A DNA stretch of 64,000 bases, taken from Bacillus niameyensis. GTDB taxonomy: Bacteria; Bacillota; Bacilli; Bacillales; Bacillaceae_C. How positions within the stretch are numbered: the stretch's first letter is position 1; each line of letters begins with the position of its first letter. The translations under genes and the position numbers were made by a program. Location of the stretch: assembly GCF_001375535.1 (NCBI RefSeq), contig NZ_LN831197.1, forward strand, positions 1 through 64,000, read 5' to 3'. The notes under the pieces are model-generated. The model had not been told where the DNA came from. It searched no databases and saw only the letters and a list, made by a program, of their open reading frames with translations. Positions 43,622 through 54,863 of this stretch are shown piece after piece.

Positions 43622-44486
43622 AGATTTTTTTTCGAAGCCAAAGAAGAAGAAATACGCAGCTATACCATCTGAAGCAGCAAAAAAAGATGTACCTGAAGGA
43701 ATTATGACTAAATGTCCAGAATGTAAAAAGATTATGTATACAAAGGATTTGCGAAAAAGTTTGAAGGTATGTTTGTACTGTGGTCATCATATGAGAATGA
43801 CCGCTTTTGAAAGAGTGGACAGTTTGTTGGATGAAGGCAGTTTCCAAGAAATTAACGATTCTATAGCATCAGAAAATCCACTAGGATTTCCAGGATATAT
43901 GGAAAAACTTGAAAAGTACCAAAAAAACACAAAACTCGATGAGACCGTACTTACAGGTACTGGAGCAATTAATGGGCAGAATATTGTAATTGCTGTAATG
44001 GATTCGCACTTTTTTGGAGTAGGAAGTATGGGATCTGTCGTCGGCGAAAAAATTGCTAGAGCAATTGAAACAGCTGGAGAGATGAAGGTTCCATTTTTGA
44101 TATTCACAGCATCTGGTGGAGCAAGAATGCAAGAAGGAATTCTCTCACTCATGCAAATGGCGAAAACAAGTGCAGCCTTAAAAATGTTTAGCGATGAGGG
44201 CGGATTGATAATTTCGGTGATGACCCATCCAACAACTGGCGGAGTTTCAGCAAGCTTTGCTTCATTAGGTGATTTTAATTTTGCTGAGCCAGCTGCATTA
44301 ATCGGTTTTGCTGGTCGACGTGTAATCGAACAAACGATTAGGGAAGAGCTGCCAGATGATTTTCAAACAGCTGAATTTTTATTGGAACATGGACAGTTGG
44401 ACGCAGTAATCCATCGTCATGAACTTAAAGATAAACTGACAACAATTTTAGAAATACATCAGCAGGCAGGTGAACTCACATGGTAA
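43614..44486 (+). CDS. accD: Acetyl-CoA carboxylase carboxyltransferase subunit beta
   Basis: This 290-residue subunit transfers the carboxyl group from carboxybiotin to acetyl-CoA to form malonyl-CoA. An N-terminal zinc ribbon is formed by CPEC and CLYC knuckles at about residues 38-60. The crotonase-fold core shows [18 protein letters not shown] and [28 protein letters not shown] precedes the ATG. It overlaps accA by seven bases. Confidence 0.96.
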   Translation: MLKDFFSKPKKKKYAAIPSEAAKKDVPEGIMTKCPECKKIMYTKDLRKSLKVCLYCGHHMRMTAFERVDSLLDEGSFQEINDSIASENPLGFPGYMEKLEKYQKNTKLDETVLTGTGAINGQNIVIAVMDSHFFGVGSMGSVVGEKIARAIETAGEMKVPFLIFTASGGARMQEGILSLMQMAKTSAALKMFSDEGGLIISVMTHPTTGGVSASFASLGDFNFAEPAALIGFAGRRVIEQTIREELPDDFQTAEFLLEHGQLDAVIHRHELKDKLTTILEIHQQAGELTW

Positions 44487-45457
44487 ATGGATTAGAATTT
44501 GAAAAGCCCGTATTGGAACTACGGAAAAAAATTGCCGAGTTAAGAGAGTTCACGAAAGACTCTGATGTCGATTTTACAGAAGAAATAGATAAACTTGAAA
44601 CTAGATTGGAAAAATTAGAAAAAGAAGTTTATGAAAATATGGCTCCTTGGGACCGTGTACAAGTAGCCCGCCATGCTAATCGCCCGACTACATTGGACTA
44701 TATTAATCTTATTTTTACTGATTTTATTGAATTACACGGTGATCGGCTTTTTGGTGATGACACAGCGATAGTTGGCGGAATTGCAAAATATCGAGGATTA
44801 CCTGTTACAGTAATTGGACATCAAAGAGGAAGAGATACGAAGGAAAATATATTAAGGAATTTCGGGATGCCACATCCTGAAGGTTTCCGAAAGGCACTTC
44901 GTCTCATGAAACAGGCCGAAAAATTTAATCGTCCAATTATTACTTTTGTAGATACAAAAGGAGCATATCCTGGAAAAGCTGCAGAAGAACGGGGACAAAG
45001 TGAAGCTATAGCTAGAAATTTATTTGAAATGGCTGGTTTCAAAGTTCCGATTATTTGTATAGTAATCGGAGAAGGTGGTAGTGGAGGTGCCTTAGGTTTG
45101 AGTTTAGGTGACCGCATCTTTATGCTTGAGAATTCTATTTACTCGGTTATTTCTCCTGAAGGAGCAGCAAGTATTCTATGGAAAGACGGTTCTTTGGCGA
45201 AAAAAGCTGCGGAAGCGATGAAGATTACTGCCCCAGATTTACTGGAACTTGGAATTATTGATGATATTATTCCAGAAGTTAAAGGCGGTGCCCATAGAAA
45301 CGTTGGGCAACAAGCTGAAAATATTGATAATATATTAATGGCTACTCTTAAAGAAGTCATAGCAATCCCTAATGAGCAAAGAATTTTAGAACGCTATCAG
45401 AAGTATAAAAAAATGGGTCATTTTCATGAAGAAAGAAATTATGAAAAAACTTTCTAA
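44480..45457 (+). CDS. accA: Acetyl-CoA carboxylase carboxyltransferase subunit alpha
   Basis: This 325-residue partner of AccD has the N-terminal coiled helix (about 1-50), [26 protein letters not shown] and the glycine-rich [32 protein letters not shown] oxyanion segment. It closes the ytsJ-gntR-accDA unit, and a terminator follows. Confidence 0.96.
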   Translation: MVNGLEFEKPVLELRKKIAELREFTKDSDVDFTEEIDKLETRLEKLEKEVYENMAPWDRVQVARHANRPTTLDYINLIFTDFIELHGDRLFGDDTAIVGGIAKYRGLPVTVIGHQRGRDTKENILRNFGMPHPEGFRKALRLMKQAEKFNRPIITFVDTKGAYPGKAAEERGQSEAIARNLFEMAGFKVPIICIVIGEGGSGGALGLSLGDRIFMLENSIYSVISPEGAASILWKDGSLAKKAAEAMKITAPDLLELGIIDDIIPEVKGGAHRNVGQQAENIDNILMATLKEVIAIPNEQRILERYQKYKKMGHFHEERNYEKTF

Positions 45458-45476
45458 GTTCAATTAATTCGCAATT

Positions 45477-45510
45477 AGGTATCGGACTATTAAAATCGAT
45501 ACCTTTTCTT
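45477..45510 (+). terminator. Terminator after accA
   Basis: AGGTATCG and CGATACCT form an 8-bp stem followed by TTTCTTG. Confidence 0.75.
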
Positions 45511-45593
45511 GTGAAAAATTTGAGAATCTGTCGATAAAGTGGTATTTTTATCTTGCATGGTAAAAAAATTTCTATAAAAGTAGAGATATTTGA

Positions 45594-46577
<984 letters not shown>

Positions 46578-46714
46578 AGCCAAATGCTTGTATCCATACG
46601 GCAATAATCTTCAAGGTTTTGCTAAGCGCCTTATTTTAAGAGATAATTAAGAGGAAATTGTTTGTGCTGAATCTAGCAAAATGCTTAGTGTCTTGCAAAT
46701 TTTGATATCAATTT

Positions 46715-46752
46715 GATAATGGGGCGTCCATTCGGATGGCGTTTCCATTATC
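46715..46752 (+). promoter_or_regulatory. Hairpin in the pfkA-pyk interval
   Basis: GATAATGG pairs with CCATTATC, enclosing CCAT-TCGG-ATGG with a TCGG tetraloop-like turn. There is no T tract, so it is more likely a leader or processing structure than a terminator in the shared pfkA-pyk transcript. Confidence 0.4.
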
Positions 46753-46816
46753 GCCAAGTTTGTGTGGCGCTGAGCAGGCGCTTTTGTTCTGCAACAGACT
46801 CTAGGAGGATAATTAC

Positions 46817-48577
46817 ATGAAAAAGACAAAAATCGTTTGTACAATTGGCCCAGCTAGTGAAGATACAGAAACATTGTATCAACTTATTAATGCGGGTATG
46901 AATGTGGGGAGATTGAATTTTTCCCATGGTGATCATGATGAACATTTAAATAGAATTGTTAATATTAGAGAAGCAGCTAAACGCGCTGGAAAAAATGTCG
47001 GGATCTTACTTGACACAAAAGGGCCGGAAATTCGAACTCATAATATGGTTAATGGTGCCATTGAGTTACAACAAGGTTCAACTGTAATTGTTTCCATGAA
47101 TGAAACTGAAGGAACAGAAGAAAAGTTCTCTCTTTCCTACCCAGGTTTAATTAATGACGTTCATGTTGGTTCTACTATTTTGCTTGATGATGGCCTAATT
47201 GGGCTTGAAGTAACGAAAATTAGAAAAGAAAACAATGAAATTGAAACAAAGGTTTTAAACACTGGCGTATTAAAAAACAAAAAAGGTGTCAATGTCCCAG
47301 GTGTCTCTGTGAACCTACCTGGTATGACTGAGAAAGACGCAAGGGATATCTTGTTCGGTATTGAGCAAGGTGTTGATTTCATTGCAGCTTCTTTCGTAAG
47401 ACGGGCTACGGACGTTCTTGAGATTAGACAACTTCTTGAAGAGAATGGTGGAACACATATCCAGATCATTCCTAAGATCGAAAACCAAGAGGGTGTAGAT
47501 AATATTGATGAAATATTAGCTGTATCTGATGGTCTAATGGTTGCACGTGGTGACCTAGGGGTAGAAATTCCAACTGAAGCTGTTCCCCTAGTTCAAAAAA
47601 TGTTAATTAGAAAATGTAACGAAGCAGGAAAACCTGTTATTACAGCGACACAGATGCTAGATTCTATGCAGCGCAATCCAAGACCAACTAGAGCAGAAGC
47701 TAGTGACGTTGCTAATGCGATTTTAGATGGATCGGATGCTGTTATGTTGTCAGGGGAAACAGCGGCTGGGAATTATCCTGTAGAAGCTGTGCAAACAATG
47801 AGCAACATTGCAGAATCAACAGAAGAAGCGATGGATCATAAAGGAATCTTGGATTATGTGAGTAAAAATAATAGACCGAATATGACAGATGCTATTTGTC
47901 AATCTGTTGCACATACCGCTATCAATTTAGACGTTGATGCGATTGTTGCACCAACTGAAAGTGGTCACACAGCTCGAATGATTTCTAAATATCGTCCAAA
48001 AGCTCCGATCATTGCTGTAACATACAACGAAGCTATTGTACGTCGTCTTATGCTTCAGTGGGGTGTATATCCACAAATGGGCAAAAAAGTATCGACAACA
48101 GATGATATGCTTGATGGTGCAGTGACAGAATGCTTAAATTCCGGATTAGTTCAACACGGTGATCTCATTATCATCACTGGTGGAGTTCCAGTCGGTGAAG
48201 CAGGAACAACAAACTTAATGAAAGTACATGTGATCGGCGATGTATTGGCGAAAGGCCAAGGGATCGGTAAAAAGACAGCAATTGGTAAAGCTGTTATTGT
48301 AAGGAATGCAAAAGAGGCAAAAGAAAAAGCAGAACCAGGTTCGGTAATGGTAGCAATTGGAACTGATCGTGATATGGTTTCCGCCTTAGAAAACTGTTCA
48401 GCGCTAATCACTGAGGAAGGCGGCTTAACAAGCCATGCTGCCGTTGTTGGGCTTAATCTCAATATTCCAGTGATCGTTGGAGTAGAGAATGCGACGAAAC
48501 TTATTGAAGATGGCCAAGAAATTACCGTAGATGCAACGCGTGGAATTATTTATAACGGGCATGCAAGTGTACTTTAA
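46817..48577 (+). CDS. pyk: Pyruvate kinase with C-terminal PEP-utiliser domain
   Basis: This 586-residue enzyme makes pyruvate and ATP from PEP and ADP. The barrel carries [11 protein letters not shown] and TATQMLDSM, with the B domain inserted at about residues 70-170. Beyond residue about 475 an extra domain follows, with [20 protein letters not shown] and the swivel-type [27 protein letters not shown], as in other Bacillus pyruvate kinases; its His lies in the TSHAA position. GGAGGATAATTAC precedes the ATG. It is co-transcribed with pfkA. Confidence 0.97.
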   Translation: MKKTKIVCTIGPASEDTETLYQLINAGMNVGRLNFSHGDHDEHLNRIVNIREAAKRAGKNVGILLDTKGPEIRTHNMVNGAIELQQGSTVIVSMNETEGTEEKFSLSYPGLINDVHVGSTILLDDGLIGLEVTKIRKENNEIETKVLNTGVLKNKKGVNVPGVSVNLPGMTEKDARDILFGIEQGVDFIAASFVRRATDVLEIRQLLEENGGTHIQIIPKIENQEGVDNIDEILAVSDGLMVARGDLGVEIPTEAVPLVQKMLIRKCNEAGKPVITATQMLDSMQRNPRPTRAEASDVANAILDGSDAVMLSGETAAGNYPVEAVQTMSNIAESTEEAMDHKGILDYVSKNNRPNMTDAICQSVAHTAINLDVDAIVAPTESGHTARMISKYRPKAPIIAVTYNEAIVRRLMLQWGVYPQMGKKVSTTDDMLDGAVTECLNSGLVQHGDLIIITGGVPVGEAGTTNLMKVHVIGDVLAKGQGIGKKTAIGKAVIVRNAKEAKEKAEPGSVMVAIGTDRDMVSALENCSALITEEGGLTSHAAVVGLNLNIPVIVGVENATKLIEDGQEITVDATRGIIYNGHASVL

Positions 48578-48589
48578 GAATATTGTATT

Positions 48590-48620
48590 AAGGAGTCGGA
48601 TTATTTTCCGGCTCCTTTTC
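48590..48620 (+). terminator. Terminator of pfkA-pyk
   Basis: AAGGAGTCGG and CCGGCTCCTT form a stem followed by TTCC. Confidence 0.75.
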
Positions 48621-48668
48621 CATATGGTATGATAAGAAAGTAATTATAATGAATCGGATGTGGAGCCG

Positions 48669-49055
48669 ATGAGGTTTTTCGTATTATTGTTTATTATTGT
48701 TCCCGCTTTGGAAATAGGTTTGTTTATATTAGCTGGAAACACGATAGGTGCTTGGCCAACTGTGTTATTGATTATTGTAACAGGTTTTTTAGGAGCTTAT
48801 TTAGCGAGGAAACAAGGAATAAAGGCTCTTTATCAAGTGCAAGATCAGCTTCTATCAGGCCAACCTCCAGGTATTGCTTTACTTGATGGTGTTTGCATTT
48901 TGTTGGGAGGGATTTTATTATTAAGTCCCGGCTTCATTACAGATGTGACAGGACTTTTATTGCTTCTGCCAATTACCCGAAAGTTAGTAAGACCTTACCT
49001 TTTAAAGCTCATTAAAAAGTGGATAAATCGCAAACAAATATACATTTATCGATAA
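48669..49055 (+). CDS. fxsA: FxsA family membrane protein
   Basis: This protein of 128 residues has helices at about residues 2-20, 26-44 and 70-95, with LLIIVTGFLGAYLARKQG and LLDGVCILLGGILLLSPGFITDVTGLLLLLP, the FxsA signature. In E. coli FxsA relieves exclusion of phage T7 by the F plasmid; its normal role is unknown. The start at ATG 48669 is uncertain, as the GGAG before it is only three bases away; GTG 48660 is in frame. Confidence 0.85.
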   Translation: MRFFVLLFIIVPALEIGLFILAGNTIGAWPTVLLIIVTGFLGAYLARKQGIKALYQVQDQLLSGQPPGIALLDGVCILLGGILLLSPGFITDVTGLLLLLPITRKLVRPYLLKLIKKWINRKQIYIYR

Positions 49056-49083
49056 AAAAAGAGCCACTAGCGGCTCTTTTTTT
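49054..49083. terminator. Bidirectional terminator between fxsA and ytvI
   Basis: AAAAAAAGAGCC and GGCTCTTTTTTT are perfectly complementary around a 6-base loop between convergent genes. Confidence 0.92.
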
Positions 49084-49087
49084 AGGA

Positions 49088-50206
49088 CTATTTGGAGGGA
49101 TCCCCCTTAATATATGTCCAGATATCCTGAAAAACATGGGCTTTATGAAGTGTTGTAATTAAAACAAGTAGAACCGGGCCAACGATCAAACCAAGGAATC
49201 CTATCATTTTAAAACCAACAAATAACGCAATTAATGTTGCTAATGGATTCATGCCAATATTGGAAGATAAAATTTTTGGTTCCATTACCTGCCTTTGAAC
49301 AACAACTACCGTGTATAAAATACCAAGTCCTAAAGCGAGTCCATAATTTCCGGTGATCATCTCATAAATAATCCAAGGGACGAAAACAGTTCCGGTTCCT
49401 AAGTAGGGGAGCAAATCAAAAATCCCGGCAATTAATGCGATTGTGATTGCATACTTAACTTTAAGAATGAGCAAACCAACTAGGACAATAACGAGTGTTA
49501 TAGAAATCAGTGTGAATTGGGCTTTCACAAATCCTGCTAATGCCTTTTTTAAATCAGAGAAAACTTTACTTCCACTGCCTGTAACTTTATCTGGTATTAA
49601 ACGGATTACGATGTCCCTCAACTTATACCAATCTTTACTAATAAAAAAAGTAGCTAATAAAGAAAAGACAAGAACTGTTGCAGCATTAGGGATCCAAGAG
49701 ACTAATGAAGGTAATCCTAAAAAGAAATTTTGTAAAAAAGTTGTAGCACTTTCAGTAATTCTACTTCCCGTCTTGCTAATACTATCCATAATCGTATCTT
49801 GTTGCCCACTTTCAAGGCTATTGAACATACTAGCAATTTGATTATAGAAAGGGATGACCTGAGCGGCAAACCAATTTTGGATCGACTCAATAAGGATTCG
49901 GGTCTGGTCAGGCACTACTTTCGCTAAATAATTAGCTCCGTCAACTATTTCCGCGATCAACAAGGTTATTAACCCAGCAAAAATACCAATTAATAAAATT
50001 AATGATGTAAGCACAGCTAAAGTTCTAGGGAATCTACAAGTTTTTTCTAAAAAATGGACGGCTGGATTAATTAACAGGGCAATAACAATTGCAATAATAA
50101 AAGGGTAGGTAAATTTTGCGACAAAATAGATTAAAATAAATGAAATGATGATGGTCATGATGACTATAAGAAAACGAATTAATCTTTGAACATTTTCACG
50201 TTTCAT
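49088..50206 (-). CDS. ytvI: Sporulation integral membrane protein YtvI (AI-2E transporter family)
   Basis: This 372-residue protein has about seven membrane helices: three near the N-terminus (about 10-90), a soluble stretch (about 90-150), then four or more. GIFDLLPYLGTGTVFVPWIIYEMITGNYGLALGLGILY is typical of the AI-2E/PerM exporter superfamily. The YtvI subgroup is confined to spore formers; the substrate is unknown. GAGGTG lies five bases before the ATG. Confidence 0.88.
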   Translation of the reverse strand: MKRENVQRLIRFLIVIMTIIISFILIYFVAKFTYPFIIAIVIALLINPAVHFLEKTCRFPRTLAVLTSLILLIGIFAGLITLLIAEIVDGANYLAKVVPDQTRILIESIQNWFAAQVIPFYNQIASMFNSLESGQQDTIMDSISKTGSRITESATTFLQNFFLGLPSLVSWIPNAATVLVFSLLATFFISKDWYKLRDIVIRLIPDKVTGSGSKVFSDLKKALAGFVKAQFTLISITLVIVLVGLLILKVKYAITIALIAGIFDLLPYLGTGTVFVPWIIYEMITGNYGLALGLGILYTVVVVQRQVMEPKILSSNIGMNPLATLIALFVGFKMIGFLGLIVGPVLLVLITTLHKAHVFQDIWTYIKGDPSK

Positions 50207-50303
50207 TCGGTCACCTCAACAATTTCTTGAATGATCATTCTGTTTTTACTAATCATATCATGTTTACTGGGTTGACTGTAAGATTTAGGAAGGGAAGATT
50301 TAA

Positions 50304-50765
50304 ATGTTTAATCAGCCGCTTTTATTTATGATCTTATTATTAACGATTGGTTTTATTGCAAAGAATAATTCTCTAATCGTTGCTGCAGCAGTATTAATAA
50401 TTTTAAAGCTAATTGGCTTAGATGGAAAATTATTTGAAACTTTACAAACAAAAGGGATTAACTGGGGAGTTACGATCATAACGATTGCTGTTCTTGCACC
50501 GATTGCTAGTGGTCATATCGGTTTCAAAGAATTGGGCGATGCCGTTAAATCTCCATATGCTTGGATAGCTCTTGGAGCAGGCATGGCTGTTGCCCTCATT
50601 GCAAAATATGGAATACAGTTATTATCGACAGATCCCCATATTACAACTGCACTTGTAATTGGGACTATCCTTGCAGTAGCTGTTTTTAAAGGAGTTGCAG
50701 TAGGACCATTAATTGGAGCTGGTATCGCTTATATGGCTATGAAAATTTTTGACTTCTTTCAGTAA
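50304..50765 (+). CDS. ytwI: DUF441 membrane protein YtwI
   Basis: This 153-residue protein has four to five membrane helices and the DUF441 segment KGINWGVTIITIAVLAPIASGHIGFKEL. Function is unknown. Position between ytvI and citZ matches B. subtilis. GGAAGGGAAGATTTAA precedes the ATG. Confidence 0.9.
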   Translation: MFNQPLLFMILLLTIGFIAKNNSLIVAAAVLIILKLIGLDGKLFETLQTKGINWGVTIITIAVLAPIASGHIGFKELGDAVKSPYAWIALGAGMAVALIAKYGIQLLSTDPHITTALVIGTILAVAVFKGVAVGPLIGAGIAYMAMKIFDFFQ

Positions 50766-50823
50766 AATGTTGCCGATTTTTGATACACATAAAATCGTAA
50801 GAGATGAAATATATGTAAAATGC

Positions 50824-50852
50824 TTGGGAATATGAAGCGTTTCCATTCCCAA
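50824..50852 (+). promoter_or_regulatory. Inverted repeat upstream of the citZ promoter
   Basis: TTGGGAAT and ATTCCCAA are perfect 8-bp inverted repeats separated by 13 bases that include a GAAGCGTTTCC core. It could be an operator, or the end of ytwI transcription, though no T tract follows. Confidence 0.4.
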
Positions 50853-50899
50853 AACTGAAAAATTTAGTTATAATGGCAAAGGAAGCAACTCAATCCGAA

Positions 50900-50927
50900 T
50901 AGACAAGATTCATATTTAGTCTATAAT
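50900..50927 (+). promoter_or_regulatory. citZ promoter
   Basis: TAGACA (50900-50905) and TATAAT (50922-50927) are 16 bp apart, about 115 bp before citZ. Confidence 0.65.
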
Positions 50928-50933
50928 AATGTA

Positions 50934-50947
50934 TGAAAACTGTTTCA
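50934..50947 (+). promoter_or_regulatory. cre-like site at the citZ transcription start
   Basis: TGAAAACTGTTTCA matches the catabolite-responsive element pattern TGNNANCGNTNNCA except for the central G. Lying just downstream of the -10, it would suit CcpA repression; citZ is CcpA- and CcpC-controlled in B. subtilis. Confidence 0.4.
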
Positions 50948-51041
50948 TTTATTATGTGAAAATGGATTGCTGTTTTACAGTCTAGTATGGATTGGCTGCA
51001 AAACTAGGCGATTTAAAAAAGATAAAGGAGATGTTACTTTT

Positions 51042-52157
51042 ATGACAGCAACACGCGGACTGGAAGGAATTGTTGCAACAACTTCCTCCATCAGTTCAAT
51101 CATCGATGATACCCTTACATACGTTGGTTATAATATTGATGACTTGACCGAAAATGCAAGTTTTGAAGAAGTCATTTATTTGCTATGGCATTTAGAATTA
51201 CCAAATAATGAACAACTAGAAGAACTGAAACAACAGCTTGCGGATGATATGGAGATTCCACAAGAAGTGATTGATAGTTTTAAAATGTATCCTATCAATA
51301 AGGTTCATCCAATGGCAGCTCTTCGTACTGCTGTATCGACATTGGGTCTTTTTGATGATGAAGCAGATGTTATGGAGCAAGAAGCGAACTATCGGAAAGC
51401 GATTCGCCTTCAAGCGAAGATGCCTACGATCGTAGCGGCATTTTCGAGAATTCGAAAGGGATTAGATCCAATTGCTCCAAGAAAAGATTATAGCATTGCA
51501 AAAAACTTCTTATATATGTTGAATGGCGAAGAGCCAACAGCTGTTGAAGAAGAAGCAATGAATAAAGCGCTCGTTCTTCATGCTGACCACGAGTTAAATG
51601 CTTCCACATTTACTGCTAGAGTGTGTGTTGCTACTTTATCTGACATGTATTCAGGCGTCACTGCAGCTATCGGCGCTTTGAAAGGTCCGTTGCATGGTGG
51701 AGCAAATGAGCAAGTAATGAACATGCTAAGTGAAATCGGTACATTAGAAAATGCTGAGCCTTATATATTAGATAAGTTAGCAAATAAAGAAAAAATCATG
51801 GGATTTGGTCACAGAGTTTACCGTCAAGGAGACCCACGTGCCAAGCACTTACGTGAAATGTCTAGAAAGCTAACAGATATTACTGGAGAACCGCAATGGT
51901 TTGAAATTTCTGAAAAAGTACGCGAAGTACTAACTTCGAAAAAACCATTACCGCCAAATGTGGATTTTTATTCAGCATCTGTTTACCATAGTCTTCGTAT
52001 TGATCATGATCTGTTTACACCGATCTTTGCTGTATCTCGTGTATCTGGGTGGATTGCCCACATTCTTGAACAATATGAAAATAACAGATTAATTCGTCCT
52101 CGTGCAGAGTATACAGGACCTGGAATGAGAGAATTTAAATCACTTGCAGATCGATAA
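51042..52157 (+). CDS. citZ: Citrate synthase
   Basis: This 371-residue enzyme condenses acetyl-CoA with oxaloacetate. Catalytic histidines are in GPLHGGANEQVMNML and GFGHRVYRQGDPR, and the Asp in NVDFYSASVYHSL. ATG 51042 lies eight bases after AAAGGAGATG; the frame is open further upstream through the promoter and is not coding there. It heads the citZ-icd-mdh cluster. Confidence 0.96.
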   Translation: MTATRGLEGIVATTSSISSIIDDTLTYVGYNIDDLTENASFEEVIYLLWHLELPNNEQLEELKQQLADDMEIPQEVIDSFKMYPINKVHPMAALRTAVSTLGLFDDEADVMEQEANYRKAIRLQAKMPTIVAAFSRIRKGLDPIAPRKDYSIAKNFLYMLNGEEPTAVEEEAMNKALVLHADHELNASTFTARVCVATLSDMYSGVTAAIGALKGPLHGGANEQVMNMLSEIGTLENAEPYILDKLANKEKIMGFGHRVYRQGDPRAKHLREMSRKLTDITGEPQWFEISEKVREVLTSKKPLPPNVDFYSASVYHSLRIDHDLFTPIFAVSRVSGWIAHILEQYENNRLIRPRAEYTGPGMREFKSLADR

Positions 52158-52226
52158 TCAAAGAATATAGAAAATTTATAAAAACTTTGATAGCATAGTT
52201 GTTGATATGAAAATGGAGGGAACAAA

Positions 52227-53495
52227 ATGTCACAAGGTCAAAAGATTACAGTAGAAAATGGAGTACTTCAAACTCCTGATAACCCGATTATTCCTTTTAT
52301 TGAGGGAGATGGAACAGGCCCTGATATTTGGGCAGCAGCGCAAAAGGTATTGGATGCGTCTGTAGAAAAAGCATATGGCGGCAAAAAGAAAATCGAGTGG
52401 AAAGAAGTATACGCTGGGGAAAAAGCCTTTAATAAAACGGGCGAGTGGCTTCCGGCCGAAACACTTGATACAATTCGCGAATATTTAATTGCAATCAAAG
52501 GACCACTTACAACACCTATTGGCGGTGGAATTCGTTCTCTAAACGTTGCTCTTCGTCAAGAGCTAGACTTATTTGTTTGCTTACGTCCGGTTCGTTATTT
52601 TGATGGAGTACCTTCCCCTGTTAAACGTCCTGAAGATACAGATATGGTCATTTTCCGTGAAAATACAGAAGATATCTATGCAGGAATTGAGTATAAAGAA
52701 GGCTCAGAAGAAGTACAAAAGCTGATTACTTTCCTTAAAAACGAAATGGGTGTTAATAAAATTCGTTTCCCAGAAACTTCCGGAATCGGTATTAAGCCTG
52801 TATCGCAAGAAGGAACAGAGCGACTTGTTCGTGCAGCAATCAACTATGCTATTAAAGAAGGGCGCAAATCTGTAACACTTGTTCATAAAGGTAATATTAT
52901 GAAATTTACAGAAGGCGCGTTTAAAAATTGGGGTTATGAACTAGCTGAAAAGGAATTTGCTGATCAAGTATTCACTTGGAATCAATATGATCAAATTAAA
53001 GAAGCTGAAGGTACAGATGCAGCTAATAAAGCTCAAGCTGATGCCGAAGCAAACGGAAAGATTATCATTAAAGATGCTATTGCTGATATCTTCCTACAGC
53101 AAATTCTAACTCGTCCAAAAGAATTTGATGTAGTTGCGACAATGAACCTTAACGGAGATTATATTTCCGATGCTCTAGCTGCTCAAGTTGGTGGAATTGG
53201 TATTGCTCCAGGTGCTAACATTAACTACGAAACTGGACACGCTATCTTTGAAGCAACACATGGTACAGCACCTAAGTATGCGGGCCTTGATAAAGTAAAC
53301 CCATCTTCTGTTCTTCTTTCAGGTGTTCTTATGCTAGAACATTTGGGCTGGAACGAAGCTGCAGATATGATTATCAAATCTGTAGAAAAAACAATTGAAT
53401 CCAAAGTTGTTACTTACGATTTTGCGCGCTTAATGGATGGTGCTACTGAAGTAAAAACATCTGAATTTGCGAATGCATTAATTGAAAATATGTAA
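52227..53495 (+). CDS. icd: NADP-dependent isocitrate dehydrogenase
   Basis: This 422-residue enzyme converts isocitrate to 2-oxoglutarate. The phosphorylation/substrate loop [42 protein letters not shown] and the metal-site [18 protein letters not shown] segments are all present. GGAGGGAACAAA precedes the ATG. Confidence 0.96.
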   Translation: MSQGQKITVENGVLQTPDNPIIPFIEGDGTGPDIWAAAQKVLDASVEKAYGGKKKIEWKEVYAGEKAFNKTGEWLPAETLDTIREYLIAIKGPLTTPIGGGIRSLNVALRQELDLFVCLRPVRYFDGVPSPVKRPEDTDMVIFRENTEDIYAGIEYKEGSEEVQKLITFLKNEMGVNKIRFPETSGIGIKPVSQEGTERLVRAAINYAIKEGRKSVTLVHKGNIMKFTEGAFKNWGYELAEKEFADQVFTWNQYDQIKEAEGTDAANKAQADAEANGKIIIKDAIADIFLQQILTRPKEFDVVATMNLNGDYISDALAAQVGGIGIAPGANINYETGHAIFEATHGTAPKYAGLDKVNPSSVLLSGVLMLEHLGWNEAADMIIKSVEKTIESKVVTYDFARLMDGATEVKTSEFANALIENM

Positions 53496-53517
53496 GAAGT
53501 AAAAAAGAACCTCTGTG

Positions 53518-53550
53518 AGCGAGCGCTATAGCCAATTGGCTTCGCTCGCT
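53518..53550 (+). terminator. Hairpin between icd and mdh
   Basis: AGCGAGCG and CGCTCGCT form a perfect stem with an inner AGCCAATTGGCT palindrome. Only a short T run follows, so it probably attenuates or protects the transcript rather than ending it fully. Confidence 0.6.
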
Positions 53551-53620
53551 TTCGAGCGTTATAATGCTAGTGCTGCTCACGGCAACTACAAAACATCCTG
53601 AAGAAAGAAGGGACTTTTTC

Positions 53621-54556
53621 ATGACATTGAAAAGAAAAAAGATCTCGGTAATCGGCGGTGGTTTTACAGGTGCAACAACAGCGTTTTTATTAGCTCAAAA
53701 AGAACTTGGCGATATTGTATTAGTGGATATACCGCAAATGGAAAACCCTACTAAAGGGAAAGCTTTAGATATGCTGGAAGCTGGGCCTGTTCAAGGATTT
53801 GATGCTAACATTATTGGTACGTCAAACTATGAAGATACAAAAGATTCAGATGTAGTTGTCATTACAGCGGGAATTGCTCGTAAACCAGGAATGAGTCGTG
53901 ATGATTTGGTTCAAACAAACCAAAAAGTGATGAAAAGTGTGACGAAGGAAATTGTGAAGTACTCTCCGAATTGCTTCATTCTTGTTTTAACAAATCCAGT
54001 TGATGCGATGACATATACCGTTTACAAGGAATCAGGCTTTCCGAAAAATCGCGTAATTGGGCAATCTGGTGTACTTGACACAGCGCGATTCCGTACATTT
54101 ATAGCACAAGAACTAAATCTTTCTGTAAAAGACATTACTGGTTTTGTATTGGGCGGCCATGGTGATGACATGGTTCCGCTAGTTCGTTATTCTTACGCTG
54201 GTGGAATTCCACTTGAAACTCTAATGTCAAAGGAACGTCTTCAGGCAATTGTCGAACGTACTCGTAAAGGCGGCGGAGAGATTGTTAATTTACTTGGGAA
54301 TGGAAGTGCTTACTATGCACCGGCAGCTTCCCTTGTAGAAATGGTCGAGGCAATTGTGAAAGACCAACGTCGTGTACTTCCATCTATCGCTTATTTGGAA
54401 GGTGAGTATGGTTTCGATGGTATTTATCTCGGAGTACCTACAATACTTGGTAAAGGTGGAATTGAAGAAGTCATTGAGCTTGAACTAACTACTGAAGAAA
54501 AAGCAGCATTAGAGAAATCAGCCAACTCGGTTCGTGATGTCATGAAGGTCTTAGTT
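53621..54556 (+). CDS. mdh: Malate dehydrogenase
   Basis: This protein of 312 residues is of the lactate dehydrogenase-like class. Rossmann motif [12 protein letters not shown], the malate-specific arginine in [11 protein letters not shown], and catalytic His in [15 protein letters not shown] are present. ATG 53621 gives the B. subtilis length; the frame extends upstream into the icd-mdh hairpin without a ribosome site. The reading frame ends just before a strong terminator. Confidence 0.95.
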
Positions 54557-54568
54557 TAAAAGAATTTT

Positions 54569-54608
54569 AAGCCGTCCGATTGTGAAGACAACATCGGGCG
54601 GCTTTTTT
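54569..54608 (+). terminator. Terminator of citZ-icd-mdh
   Basis: AAGCCGTCCGAT and ATCGGGCGGCTT form a long stem (one G-T pair) followed by TTTT. Confidence 0.9.
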
Positions 54609-54638
54609 AGGACAGTTTATGAATTTCAGTTTTATCCC

Positions 54639-54785
54639 GCATTAACTGGCTGTAAGACCCCCACTTCAAGAATTCGAGGAGAATCGAAGAATTGTAAATG
54701 GGGGATCAACAGCCAGTAAAAGCCCGATTGGTTCAACTAACAATCAGTGGGCAATGTAGAAAACCCCACTGATTGAAGTTTCACT
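54639..54785 (+). repeat. Structured repeat family B, IS200/IS605-end-like element
   Basis: Starting GCATTAAC, it folds in steps: ACTGGCTGT/ACAGCCAGT (54644, 54709) encloses CCCCCACTT/AAATGGGGG and a TTCGA/TCGAA loop; CCCGATTG precedes CAATCAGTGGG (54741-54751), which pairs perfectly with CCCACTGATTG (54765-54775); AAGTTTCAC follows. A hairpin followed by a TTTCAC end recalls right ends and guide-RNA scaffolds of IS200/IS605 elements, but no transposase or TnpB gene is here. A deleted copy lies at 7297-7384. Nothing else is seen in 54609-54863. Confidence 0.55.
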
Positions 54786-54863
54786 TTATATTAATTTAAT
54801 GAAACCATTTAACGACTTATTCGTATAAAGAGATTGAGAGATTACTAGAAGGGGAAGGGTACT